Assembly (NCBI RefSeq): GCF_900302505.1
Contig: NZ_OMOJ01000003.1
Span: 1 to 64,000 of the forward strand
Direction of reading: 5' to 3'
From: Pseudoprimorskyibacter insulae
GTDB lineage: Bacteria > Pseudomonadota > Alphaproteobacteria > Rhodobacterales > Rhodobacteraceae
Length of the DNA: 64,000 nucleotides
Shown piece after piece: positions 24,968-33,600 of the stretch. Within the stretch, counting starts at the first letter, position 1. Each line of letters starts with the position of its first letter. The position numbers and the translations under genes are program-made. The notes beneath the pieces are model-generated. The model was not told the origin of the DNA, did not search any database, and saw only the letters and a program-made list of their open reading frames with translations.

Positions 24968-26104
24968 ATGGAAGAACCCCGCTGGAAATCCGCGTTACGC
25001 CGCTTCTTGGCGATTTTGGCTTGGGCTGGCTGCATGACAATGGCGGTCTTTTCGACCCAGGCGCATTCTGCCACGCAAAAGCCCCTGTGGATTGTCGCCA
25101 GCGGGCATTCTTTCGTGTCCGGTCAAAACGACACCGACAGCGCCCGCCACCGCGCCTTGGCCGAGGCGCTGATTGCCGCCGGTCTGGCGGGCGGAACCGA
25201 ACTTGCGGGCTATAGCGCCATGGGGATGGGCCATATCACCGGCGATTTCCTGATCGCGCGGCCCACCGGAAAAATCCTGCGCTATGAAATCCGCTCGGCC
25301 AGGCTGGACCGAAGCCAATGGACGGTTGAAGTGCGGGCGCTGGTTGGACCGGCGCCCGATCTGGGCTGCGCCCCGCGCCGCACCTTGGTGCTGAGCGCCG
25401 AGCCTCCGCGGATCAATGTATCGCCGCAAGCCCCCGCATGGACGGAACAAATTGCCAGCGAGGCGGCGAAAGACCTATACGATATCATCCGCCGCCATCC
25501 CGCGTTTGAGCTGGAGCGCATTGCCACCAGTTTCGCGCCGTCCAATTCGCCCATTCGGGCGGACATGAGCTATTTGAATCTGACGCGCGGCACCGTTCGT
25601 TCGACGCCGGGCGATCATCTGTTCAGACCGGAATTCCGTGTAGATGCAATTGCTTCTGGAAGCGGCTACACCCTTCAGTTGACCGCCGATCTGAGCTTTA
25701 CCGAACCCTCGGGCCGCACCCTGCGCCGCAAGATCGTGCGCACCGCGCCGATGCCGCAAGGGTTGACGATGGATGCCACCCTAGGGCGTGGCCGCACTGC
25801 CGCAACCACGAAACTTACCAACAACTTACGCCGCGACATGAATGAAGCGCTTGACCTTGTGGCCTGTGAGCCGCCCCGCGCGCGCCTGACCCAGGATGGC
25901 CGCCGCCTGACGGTGCCAATTGGGCGCAAGCACGGGCTGCGCCAGACACATCTGGCCTTCATCGAGACCCGCGACAGCGCCTTTGATGTGCTTGAAATCG
26001 TTAACCTTCAGAACGGCACAGCCGAGCTGCGCCCGCTTGATCCCACCCGTCCGGTCCCGTCCTTCGCCGGAAAGACCGTTGAATTTCTGGAGGGTTTCCG
26101 GTGA
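24968..26104 (+). CDS. flgT: Flagellar H-ring protein FlgT-like
   Basis: A 378-residue exported protein (signal helix at about 12-35). The region after the signal (ASGHSFVSGQNDTDSARHRA, then LAEALIAAGLAGGTELAGYS) matches the FlgT N-terminal domain pattern of a small residue-rich strand followed by an AR-rich helix; middle and C-terminal domains are diverged. In Vibrio FlgT builds the H-ring around the basal body, and in R. sphaeroides a distant homologue is required for rotation and contacts MotB. The position between flgP and flgA supports the call. It overlaps flgA by four bases. Confidence 0.8.
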   Translation: MEEPRWKSALRRFLAILAWAGCMTMAVFSTQAHSATQKPLWIVASGHSFVSGQNDTDSARHRALAEALIAAGLAGGTELAGYSAMGMGHITGDFLIARPTGKILRYEIRSARLDRSQWTVEVRALVGPAPDLGCAPRRTLVLSAEPPRINVSPQAPAWTEQIASEAAKDLYDIIRRHPAFELERIATSFAPSNSPIRADMSYLNLTRGTVRSTPGDHLFRPEFRVDAIASGSGYTLQLTADLSFTEPSGRTLRRKIVRTAPMPQGLTMDATLGRGRTAATTKLTNNLRRDMNEALDLVACEPPRARLTQDGRRLTVPIGRKHGLRQTHLAFIETRDSAFDVLEIVNLQNGTAELRPLDPTRPVPSFAGKTVEFLEGFR

Positions 26105-26811
26105 AACCGCTGCGCCTATTGCTGATCTGCCTCGCGCTCGCGCCGCCGCAGATGGCGCTAGGCGCACCAGACCGCCTGACCGGCCCGCAGGTCCGCACGC
26201 TTGTGCAAAATGCCCTGACAGAACAGGGCTTGATGGGCGATATGACGATATCCGATCATCGCACATATCCCGGTTGCGACACCTCGCCAACCGTTCGCCC
26301 GCGCAATGCTGGATGGACAAGCGTCGAGCTGACATGTGCACGCCCAACCCCTTGGAAAAGGGTGATTTCTACAGGAATTTCGGGCCTGACCCCTCTAACA
26401 AATCGCACCGATCAGCCGTTAGAAAAAACAGTTCTGGTGTTAACGGAAAGCCTTGCAGGCGGCACAGTTCTTGAAGCTGGTCATCTGGGCTCAAAACCGG
26501 TGCATCGCATCCCATCGGATGCCCTGACCGGAGCGGCCGAAGACTATGTTGGCCGACGTCTGACAGCCAATCTTGCAGCGGGTCGCCCGTTGCTGGGGCG
26601 GCACCTGGAATTCGACTGGCTGGTGGGCCTGAATACGCCCGTGGCTATCGTACTGGAACTGAGTGGGATCAACGTGTTGTCGACCGGCATCGCAATGGAG
26701 AACGGGCAACGCGGGGATCTGATCAATGTGCAGAACAGCAGTTCCGGTCGGATCATACGCGCGACAGTAGATGGCGCAAATAAAGTGATCGTCCGGCCTA
26801 AAATGAACTGA
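26101..26811 (+). CDS. flgA: P-ring assembly chaperone FlgA
   Basis: A 236-residue periplasmic protein with a signal peptide (MKPLRLLLICLALAPPQMAL, cleavage near LGA). The C-terminal SAF-type domain shows VLTESLAGGTVLEAGHL, GRRLTANLAAGRPLLGRHL, and the final RGDLINVQNSSSGRIIRATV segment typical of FlgA. It helps FlgI polymerise into the P-ring. The start is GTG, overlapping the flgT stop as GTGA. Confidence 0.92.
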   Translation: MKPLRLLLICLALAPPQMALGAPDRLTGPQVRTLVQNALTEQGLMGDMTISDHRTYPGCDTSPTVRPRNAGWTSVELTCARPTPWKRVISTGISGLTPLTNRTDQPLEKTVLVLTESLAGGTVLEAGHLGSKPVHRIPSDALTGAAEDYVGRRLTANLAAGRPLLGRHLEFDWLVGLNTPVAIVLELSGINVLSTGIAMENGQRGDLINVQNSSSGRIIRATVDGANKVIVRPKMN

Positions 26812-26870
26812 CGAATTGCCGTTGTAAAACACACTTGGAGAATTTTAGGGACGAACACAGGAGAAAGACC

Positions 26871-27185
26871 ATGGTTGAGTCCATCAACACGTCCCTCGGC
26901 GCACGCGCCCGTTTGCAACGAATGCAGAACGACGGCGCGCAAAAGACGGGGGCAACATCTTCAGCACAGGCCGGTCAGGCCGCCGCTGTTGGCTCCGTGG
27001 ACAGTGTCCGGCTAAGCGAAGCCGGTGCGACCCCGGTCGGCGAGGCATTGGCTGCAAAAGGCCCGCCTTTCGATCTGGAACTGGTCGCGAAGATCAAGCA
27101 GGCCATCGAGGATGGCCGCTATCCGATCGACGCACAGCGTATTACTGATAGCCTGTTCGAAGGCTACCAAGACTTGATGCTCTGA
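26871..27185 (+). CDS. flgM: Anti-sigma-28 factor FlgM
   Basis: A 104-residue, largely unstructured protein with the FlgM C-terminal pattern DSVRLSEAG, then FDLELVAKIKQAIEDGRYPI and DAQRITDSLFE. It binds FliA until the hook is finished and is then exported. GGAG lies seven bases before the ATG. The 59-base gap after flgA contains no evident new promoter, so it is probably read from the flgP promoter. Confidence 0.93.
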   Translation: MVESINTSLGARARLQRMQNDGAQKTGATSSAQAGQAAAVGSVDSVRLSEAGATPVGEALAAKGPPFDLELVAKIKQAIEDGRYPIDAQRITDSLFEGYQDLML

Positions 27186-27207
27186 ACGAAAAAGGACCCG
27201 CTGGTTC

Positions 27208-27582
27208 ATGACATATCTTCCCTACCTTCACCTTGGCGCTGCCGCTGGTCTTGTCCTTGCGCTTGCAGTGATCGTCGCTCAGACGATTGCTCTGCGCAAA
27301 GCCGCAAAGGTGCAACCGCAACCGGCCCTCGGGGATGATGTGATCGACGCGATTGCAGACCGCGTGATGGGCAAGCTGATCAGCTCGCCCGAAGTGGGTC
27401 TGGCCGACTTCAAGGCCGACCTGTCGCGGATGCGCGCAGATCTGGATTGGTTCGTCGGGGACAAACTGATCGAACAGGCCATCGCCATGGCCAAACAGGG
27501 CGAGACCGAAACCGAGATCAGTCAGGCCACCGGCATAAGCCTTGACGAAGTGCACGCGATCCGGCGGATGCGTCGCCACTAA
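27208..27582 (+). CDS. DUF2802-like membrane-anchored protein
   Basis: A 124-residue protein with one N-terminal membrane helix (about 8-28), a charged helical middle and a short C-terminal helix-turn-helix-like end (IAMAKQGETETEISQATGIS then LDEVHAIRRM). The end resembles DUF2802 proteins found beside cheW and flagellar genes in gammaproteobacteria, whose role is not established. It is last in the flgP-flgT-flgA-flgM operon and in the place where flgN often lies, but it does not look like a FlgN chaperone because of the membrane helix. Confidence 0.6.
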   Translation: MTYLPYLHLGAAAGLVLALAVIVAQTIALRKAAKVQPQPALGDDVIDAIADRVMGKLISSPEVGLADFKADLSRMRADLDWFVGDKLIEQAIAMAKQGETETEISQATGISLDEVHAIRRMRRH

Positions 27583-27608
27583 TTGGCTTCACAGACCAAG
27601 ACCAAAAG

Positions 27609-27634
27609 GGCGCGATGCAGATCGCGCCTTTTTT
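27609..27634. terminator. Rho-independent terminator, usable in both directions
   Basis: Eight-base-pair stem GGCGCGAT / ATCGCGCC with loop GCAG, followed by TTTTTTG and preceded by AAAA. It separates the flgP operon from the convergent Sel1 gene. Confidence 0.9.
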
Positions 27635-27671
27635 GTTGTTTGCTTGTTGGATCTGTTACCCGGTTCTTCGC

Positions 27672-28301
27672 CTAATCGGGGCAACTGACCGGGCGCACAT
27701 CCGACGGCACGCGGCCGCACCATTCGACAAACCGCGCCTTGGCATCGGCCTGCGCTGCGGTGCGCTCTTCGGTCGTCAGCTCCATCGACATGCTGTCGCG
27801 CAAGGCCGCGCTATATTCCACGCCAAAGGCTGCCGCCACGCTGAACCACGCCATTGCGGCGGGCTTGTTCGCGGGTTCGGCCAGTTGCGCATGAACGCGG
27901 CCAATACCCATAAAACTATGCACTCGGCCCTTTTCGGCCTCGGTCGCCAGATCGCCCAGCAGACGGTTGACCACGCTTTCGCGTGCCTCGTCCGTCAGGC
28001 GGCGGTCAAGATAATCGGTTACGGGTATGGCACGTTTTTCACCGCCCAAACGGCCCCGCCATGCCCAATAGAAGGCCTCGGCATCGTCTTGGGGCGTGCC
28101 CTGCCCCTTGGCGTATAGAACGGCCAGATTGGTCTGCGCGCCAGCACTGCCAGCGCGCGCCAGATCATGAAACAAAACAACCGCCCGCGCGGAATCGCCG
28201 TTTCGCGCTGCGTTCAACGCGGCCTGAAACCCTTCTGCCGCAGCCAACGAGGTGCCGGCCACGCATGCGATTATTCCTGTTGCGCGGGCAATCCGTTTCA
28301 T
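27672..28301 (-). CDS. Secreted Sel1-repeat protein, possible MotX-like motor accessory
   Basis: A 209-residue exported protein (signal peptide about 1-22). Residues about 25-85 contain Sel1/TPR-like repeats (LARAGSAGAQTNLAVLYAKG, QGTPQDDAEAFYWAWRGRL), with a further helical repeat at AMAWFSVAAAFGVEY. Sel1-repeat periplasmic proteins include Vibrio MotX, which joins PomB to the basal-body T-ring. The genome's FlgT, FlgP and PomAB-like stator make a comparable role plausible, but this is inference. It overlaps the upstream gene by four bases and shares a sigma-28-like promoter. Confidence 0.65.
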   Translation of the reverse strand: MKRIARATGIIACVAGTSLAAAEGFQAALNAARNGDSARAVVLFHDLARAGSAGAQTNLAVLYAKGQGTPQDDAEAFYWAWRGRLGGEKRAIPVTDYLDRRLTDEARESVVNRLLGDLATEAEKGRVHSFMGIGRVHAQLAEPANKPAAMAWFSVAAAFGVEYSAALRDSMSMELTTEERTAAQADAKARFVEWCGRVPSDVRPVSCPD

Positions 28302-28732
28302 TTTCCTGCCATCATCACCAATTGTAGATACAGCAGCCGCCGACGGCGACCATCCAGCGTGCGTTCATAGACCACGACGCGTTGGCGTTCGCTGGCCGTG
28401 GTTTCGATCACGATGCTGATATTGTCGGGTAGGAACACATTGTGCCGCGCCAGAAGCTCTAGCGGGTCTTGCATCATCGCCGCGCTGAACGTCGGATCGA
28501 TCCAGCTTCGCGCCAAGGCGCGGCCAAGGATGTCCGGCAGGTGCTTGATGACCTTTTCCGTGTCCCGCAATGTCGTCCGGCGGCGCACGAGCCCCCAGTC
28601 GTCATGCAAATTCGTATCGTCGCCGCCGTCATATTCGGCGTTGCGTTCATATTCTGCGCGTCCTGCGCTGCTTCGTCGCTGTGTCAGCCGTTTTATAGCT
28701 GGAACAAGCGCTGTGCCGGCTCCGAAATTCAT
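28298..28732 (-). CDS. Nitrile-hydratase-leader-like (NHLP) domain protein of unknown function
   Basis: A 144-residue protein. The C-terminal 80 residues align by eye with the N-terminal domain of nitrile hydratase alpha and NHLP leader peptides: ARSWIDPTFSAAMMQDPLEL, then LARHNVFLPDNISIVIE, matching W-x-DP-x-F, DP, L, P and V-V-E positions. The nitrile hydratase Cys cluster is absent and no precursor core follows. The N-terminal third is basic and low in pattern. The ATG at 28732 follows GGGGAT; a GTG at 28747 is also in frame. It is first in an operon with the Sel1 protein, behind a sigma-28-like promoter, so a late flagellar role is likely although undefined. Confidence 0.6.
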   Translation of the reverse strand: MNFGAGTALVPAIKRLTQRRSSAGRAEYERNAEYDGGDDTNLHDDWGLVRRRTTLRDTEKVIKHLPDILGRALARSWIDPTFSAAMMQDPLELLARHNVFLPDNISIVIETTASERQRVVVYERTLDGRRRRLLYLQLVMMAGK

Positions 28733-28760
28733 GACCAAGATCCCCACTATCTGACCATAG

Positions 28761-28782
28761 AGCCCGGCGGGATTGCCGGGCT
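28761..28782. other. Stem-loop in leader of the 28298 operon
   Basis: Eight-base-pair inverted repeat AGCCCGGC / GCCGGGCT with a six-base loop. It lies between the sigma-28-like promoter and the start codon on the minus strand and has no T-run, so it would be a 5' leader hairpin. Confidence 0.5.
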
Positions 28783-28794
28783 TACACGGATATC

Positions 28795-28819
28795 AACGGC
28801 AGGAACGCTAATCGTTTTA
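28795..28819 (-). promoter_or_regulatory. Sigma-28-like promoter of the 28298-27672 operon
   Basis: On the minus strand TAAA-N15-GCCGTTGA, nearly the same as the fliS promoter at 30597-30621 (both TAAA-N16-CCGTTGAT). It resembles the FliA consensus TAAA-N15-GCCGATAA. Confidence 0.65.
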
Positions 28820-28897
28820 GACAAAACTCTCTTTGGATACGCTTTTTTCAACATTTGACAACGAGCAACCAAAGAGCCGTTGTCATACCCTTGGGAC

Positions 28898-29416
28898 ATG
28901 ACCTCTACTCCAGGATCCATGCGTCTCGGGATCGCAGCCATTCCAACCCTACTGCTCCCCGTGTTGTTCTCTCTGGGCGCATGGTATTCCTTGAAGATGC
29001 CAGTCGATGTGCTGGCCCCGCCAGAACCGGCGATCGAGGAGGAGGCTGTTCCCACCGAAGACGAAGCAGCGCCGCCCGTGGACACGCGGGTGTATCTGCC
29101 TGTCATCATCCCGTTGAAAGCCAGCCTGCCTGATTTCGGCGGCACCTTGATGGTGTCGATTGGGCTTGCCCTGCGCGGCGATGCCAGCAAAGCGCTGATC
29201 GACCAGCTTAAGGATAAGCCGGAACCGCTGATTTCACCTTTGGGGAATGTATTGCTGGATACGGCATCTACCGTTGACCCGGCCCAAGGCTGGAATGCCT
29301 TGCGCAAAGCCCTGCCCCAGGCGCTGATGGATGATCTGAACACCCGTGTTGCTGATTTGGACGACAGCGCCCCGATCCTCGAAGTTCTCATCATGGAGTT
29401 CCGTATCGGCGGATGA
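28898..29416 (+). CDS. FliL-like single-pass membrane protein
   Basis: About 172 residues: short cytoplasmic start, one membrane helix (AAIPTLLLPVLFSLGAWY), an acidic/proline-rich linker, and a periplasmic domain with the FliL-like pattern YLPVIIPLKASLPDFGGTLM, ISPLGNVLLD, ALRKALPQALMDDLN and final LEVLIMEFRIGG. FliL-type proteins ring the stator. A second, canonical FliL is encoded at 50507, so this would be a paralogue or a MotF-like rotation factor. The start is uncertain: TTG at 28880 and ATG at 28898 or 28919 are possible and none has a good ribosome site. Confidence 0.55.
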   Translation: MTSTPGSMRLGIAAIPTLLLPVLFSLGAWYSLKMPVDVLAPPEPAIEEEAVPTEDEAAPPVDTRVYLPVIIPLKASLPDFGGTLMVSIGLALRGDASKALIDQLKDKPEPLISPLGNVLLDTASTVDPAQGWNALRKALPQALMDDLNTRVADLDDSAPILEVLIMEFRIGG

Positions 29417-29420
29417 TAGC

Positions 29421-29436
29421 TGGCACAGGTCTTGCA
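29421..29436 (+). promoter_or_regulatory. Sigma-54 promoter of 52-residue ORF
   Basis: TGGCACAGGTCTTGCA, perfect -24 and -12 elements, beginning five bases after the FliL-like stop and 45 bases before the ATG at 29466. The only plus-strand gene downstream of it is that small ORF. Confidence 0.88.
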
Positions 29437-29465
29437 ACTATGTCTTCAACCAACCGGAGACGACC

Positions 29466-29624
29466 ATGCACCATCTAAGCACCATCGCCAATCGCCTGAT
29501 GCAGCGCCATGCCTCGCTTGAGGATGTCGCCGTGCAGACGGTGTATTTTGACGATGACGGTCAGGCCCATCCCGGCAAACCTACTTCGCTTGCCGCGTTT
29601 TTGCATCAGATGGTGCTGCATTAG
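29466..29624 (+). CDS. 52-residue histidine-rich protein driven by sigma-54
   Basis: A small ORF starting MHHLSTIANRLMQRHASLED and ending FLHQMVLH, with seven His residues, no membrane helix and a VQTVYFDDDGQ strand-like centre. GGAG lies six bases before the ATG and an excellent sigma-54 promoter lies 45 bases upstream. The following genes are on the other strand, and its last 44 bases overlap the end of the convergent gene at 29581. It appears to be a monocistronic member of the flagellar RpoN regulon. I do not recognise a family. Confidence 0.65.
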   Translation: MHHLSTIANRLMQRHASLEDVAVQTVYFDDDGQAHPGKPTSLAAFLHQMVLH

Positions 29625-29826
29625 ACCAGCGATAGATTGCCAGTCGCAACAAGAACACGGCAATCCCGGCCACCAAGATGGCCCAGCCGATCACTATAGG
29701 TGACGGCATAAGTCGGGCGATCTTCTGCACACCTTCTGGCTGCAAAAAGATCATTGCGATCAAAGGGATCGCAACCATCAGGAACCACCTGATGCGGGTG
29801 CATATTTGGCAACCCCGCCATCCCAT
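29581..29826 (-). CDS. Small two-helix membrane protein in the fliS operon
   Basis: An 81-residue protein with two predicted membrane helices (RWFLMVAIPLIAMIFLQP and SPIVIGWAILVAGIAVFLL) and a polar tail. Its ATG at 29826 forms a TGATG overlap with the stop of the preceding gene, which is good evidence that it is translated. Its end overlaps the convergent 52-residue ORF. Function unknown; probably motility-linked by operon membership. Confidence 0.6.
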   Translation of the reverse strand: MGWRGCQICTRIRWFLMVAIPLIAMIFLQPEGVQKIARLMPSPIVIGWAILVAGIAVFLLRLAIYRWSNAAPSDAKTRQAK

Positions 29827-30158
29827 CAGCCTTTACCTTTCCCTTTCCCCTTCGAATACGCCAGATAAACCCCGCGCTTGCGCTGCGTCTTTTGAACAGC
29901 CTCTTGGGTTTTCTGAAGAACGGCCGCCGCATTGCGAACGGACACAAGCGCGCGTTGCAGCGCTTCGACCCGGTCTTGCGGCGCGTCGCCAAACTGATCT
30001 TCACCGATCAGGGCAATTACAGCGTTGCGTATGGCATGATCCAGACGACTGACGTCTTCCAGACGCCCCTCATCCACGGCCCGAGCCAGCTCTTGGCAGA
30101 GACGTTCAAGGCGTTCTGTTGCGGCGGCTTCTGACATGAGTGCGATGCACAGGCTCAC
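29826..30158 (-). CDS. Small helical protein downstream of fliS, FliT-like candidate
   Basis: A 110-residue protein, nearly all helical (LERLCQELARAVDEGRLEDV, VEALQRALVSVRNAAAVLQK), ending in a basic GKGKGKG tail. The size and place directly after fliS fit FliT, the FliD chaperone, but sequence identity to FliT is not recognisable. The GTG at 30158 overlaps the fliS stop (GTGA); an ATG at 30137 is an alternative start. Confidence 0.55.
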   Translation of the reverse strand: MSLCIALMSEAAATERLERLCQELARAVDEGRLEDVSRLDHAIRNAVIALIGEDQFGDAPQDRVEALQRALVSVRNAAAVLQKTQEAVQKTQRKRGVYLAYSKGKGKGKG

Positions 30159-30553
30159 TTGCCCTGCCCCTTAACCTGCGGCCCGATCCCGCGCCACGCT
30201 TCCAGAATATCGGCGATGGAATCCCGCGCTTCGACCAGCAATGCGCTCTCGTCCTTGCGGATCGAGGCCAAAACCTGCTGGCGGGCGAATTCATACAGCT
30301 GCATCAGCAATTCGGCGATATCCGCGCCGCGCTCCATGTCCAGGCTGGACTGAAGGATGTAGATCGCGGTCAGCGCACGGCTGCTGTGTTCCTCGGGGGG
30401 AAGGCGGTCTTTGGCGCGGGCTGCGACCATCACGTCCAGCGACCGGTGCAGCTCGCGCAAAGTAACCGAAATGACCTCATGCGGGTCGTCGATCCGCGGG
30501 TGGCCGACAGCTTCGGCCTGGCGGTATCTGGAGCGAGCAAGCGATATCGTCAT
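30155..30553 (-). CDS. fliS: Flagellin export chaperone FliS
   Basis: A 132-residue helical protein with FliS hallmarks: the N-terminal RSRYRQAEAVG, and RALTAIYILQSSLDMERGAD followed by LLMQLYEFARQQVLASI and a final ADILEAWRGI. It binds the flagellin C-terminus in the cytoplasm and hands it to FlhA. The ATG at 30553 has GGAG seven bases upstream. A sigma-28-like promoter lies just upstream, matching the late class of fliS. Confidence 0.9.
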   Translation of the reverse strand: MTISLARSRYRQAEAVGHPRIDDPHEVISVTLRELHRSLDVMVAARAKDRLPPEEHSSRALTAIYILQSSLDMERGADIAELLMQLYEFARQQVLASIRKDESALLVEARDSIADILEAWRGIGPQVKGQGK

Positions 30554-30596
30554 AGCGGTTCTCCGGTCTGCATTGTGCATCGTTGTTACTTAGATC

Positions 30597-30621
30597 AACG
30601 GCAGAAGCGGAAAATCGTTTA
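30597..30621 (-). promoter_or_regulatory. Sigma-28-like promoter of fliS operon
   Basis: On the minus strand TAAA-N16-CCGTTGATC in the 95-base gap after cheA3, about 45 bases before the fliS ATG. Confidence 0.68.
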
Positions 30622-30648
30622 CCTTTCCAGTCGCTTACTCGCAGATTT

Positions 30649-33600
30649 TCAGGCCATTTTGGCCACGCGGCTGACCGATACAACCATGCCGACATCACCG
30701 CCCGACAAGATCGCGACACCGGTCATGCCGCGCACGCCAGACAGCGCACCGCGCAGCGGGCGCAGCAGCACAAGCTGCGGGCCCAGCAGCTCATCCACGG
30801 GGATGGCCACGCGTGAGTCATTGGTGCTGGCGATCACGAACAGGCTGGGCGAAGCATCGGCCACCCCATTGCGTTCGCGCGGCAGCGTTTGGATCGGCAC
30901 CAGATCGCCTTCGGACATACGCAGCATCCGGCGATTGCCCGCAGCGGTCACAGGAACGATGTCCTTGCCCTGATGGATACGCTGGATCGCCTCGATCGGG
31001 ACCACATAGCGAACCGAACCCACGCGCACGACCATGCCTTCCAGCACAACCATATGCAGCGGAATGCTGATGTGAATGCGCACGCCGCCATTGGGCACGG
31101 ACACTGCGCGGAACACGCCGCGACGGCTGGCCAGGCTTTTTGAGATCTCCTCAAGCGCCGGGGTCTTGGCAACCTGTCCACCATTGTCCGAGATTTCGAC
31201 ACGGACATGATCTTCTTCGCGGTCCACAACCACATGCATCTTGCTGGGCGCTGGATCGCATGTGATGCGCGATGCCAGAACGGTTTTCAGCATGCTGCGC
31301 AGTTCTTCGATCACGATCTGATCTAGGATCACCTCGCCGCCCGCAAAGGACACGCGGATCGACTTGCCCGCCTGACGCGCCTGGGTCGAGATAAAGGCCT
31401 CGAGCGGGCGCAGCAGCACTTCTGCCGGGCGCGACCGCATGGCGACGCTTTCCTCTTGCAGTTGGGCCATCTTGGAGTTGACCTGCGCACCGGCTTCCTT
31501 GACCTGACGCAGACGCGACAGATGGGCCTCAAAGGCTTCGCGCAGCACGCCTTTCACGCGCGGGTGCACTTCATCGATGCCAACCGCCCGCAGACGCTGC
31601 GACAGGTCGTGCATCAGGTCGAATTCCACCAGCTCATTCAGCGAATGGTCGATCATCGCCTGACCGGCCGAGATTTCGCCAATCGCTTCGATCATCTTGA
31701 GGTTCTCGACCCCAAGCATGCTGTTGGTCAGTTCGGACTGGCCGTCTTCGCCATGCTTGTCGTCCGAATCCTGGCCTTGCGTTTCGTCCTTGATGGTCAA
31801 TGCCATCGTCATTTCAAGGTTCTTGCCCGCTGGATCGAGGTTGGCCAGCTGTTCAACCACCTGATGTTCTTCCAAGGTGGTGGCGATCAGGAAGTCAAAG
31901 ATCGTCTCGTCATCACGGAAGATGGTGACGTTGGTGATCATCCGGGCGTGACCGGCGGTCAGCCATTGCAGGAACTTTTCAGCCAGCGCTTCATCGCGGT
32001 TCAGGTCGGCGCGGATGACGAAGAACTTCTTGCGTTCCTCGATACAGCTTTGCGCCGCTTTCACGCTGTCCGGCGACAGCACGCGATGGAATTCCTTGGG
32101 CAAGCCAAGACGCGCTTCGATGGACCGGGCCGTGACCAGACCGCTGGCCATGAAGGTCGCGTTCGATGCCTCTTCGAACAACTGTTCGATACGGGCGATG
32201 TCAGGCTCGTCGCCTTGATCCAGCGCGTCAAACACCAGATCCATGGTTTCGACAAAGCCGCGCGCCATCTGGATCAGGATCACGTCAGGGGCGACGTCAT
32301 CCATCCGGGTCCGCGCCACAAGGTCGATCAGCGCCATGGTTAGTTGGGCGGCTGTTTCGATGCGGAAATGTTCACACGCATAGTAGGCGCGGCGCATCAT
32401 CGCTTCGAAATCTGGATACCAGTTCTTGCCGGCCTCACGCCCGCTATGTTCCAGACCTGAACGCAGATCGGTCAGGGTGTCGTTGATATTGTCCGCACAC
32501 CAGGTGCGCAGACAGGACAGCGGCGTGACCATGTCTTCGGGCAGCGCCCGCGCAGGCAGAACCTGTTCAATCGCCGACAGTTCTTCGTAAAGCGTGACTT
32601 CGCCGTTCTTGAACGCCTTGGCTGTCCGGTGACGGTTTAGGTCATGCGCGGCTTCCATCACCCGCACATAGCCATGCGGCTCCACCAGATCCGAGATCTG
32701 CTTGGTCAGGCTCTTGATTTCCTCGGGGCTCGGGGCCTCGTCGGTGCCGATAAAGATGCCCTTGTGCGACAGGTCGGCAATGATGGCCATGACCTTGGTC
32801 AGCATCTCGCCGACATCGGCAACGGCATCGGGCTTTTTGACCTTGGCCGCGGCTTTGGGCTTGTCCGCCTTGGGCTTGGCTTTGGGCGCTTCGGCCTTGG
32901 GTTTCGGCGCAGGCGCTTCTGCCTTGGGCTTTGGCGCGGGCTCTGCGGCTTTTGCCTCTTCGACAGCATCTTGCTTGACCACGACAACGACATTGTCGTC
33001 CTCGTCGCCGTCACCAAAGAAATCGTCGAGGCTGTGGTCCTCTTCGTCCTCTTCGGTACCGGGCGCGGCGCCGCCATCGATATCACGGACCTTCAACGCA
33101 TCCAGCTTGGCCAGAACGCGTTCCAACACGTCGAACGCATCGTCCGAGCCTTTGGCGTTTTCCAGTTCCGCACCGGCTTCGGCCCATTCCATCAGCTTCA
33201 GCTGTTCGGCGGCATAGGCCAACGATCCGGCCTGTTTGAAGGCAAGATCCCCAACCGGCGCGCCAGCGGCGACCGCATCGCGCAGATCGGCAATCGCCGT
33301 TCCAGCCATGTCCGAGAAGATCTGGCGATAGACCGGATCTTCGATAAACAGGTTGATTTCTTCTTCGTCGCTATCGCCCTCGTCTTCCGCATCGGCGGTT
33401 TCGGGCTCGGCTTCGACTTCAGGTTCGGGTTCCGGCTCAGGCTCGGGTTCCGGCTCGGCCTCGGCCACCACCTCGGGGGCCTCTTCCTCGGCGTCTTCTT
33501 CAGGCTCGGCTTCGGCTGCATCGTCGTCGTCGAAGAAGTCGTCATCAAAGACATTCGGGTCCGTGCTATCCCCAAGCGAGGCCAGCGCGGCAGAAATATC

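Noticed and set aside
28761-28782. GC-rich hairpin considered as a terminator
   Set aside because: No T-run on either strand and it lies in a promoter-leader region; kept only as a leader stem-loop.
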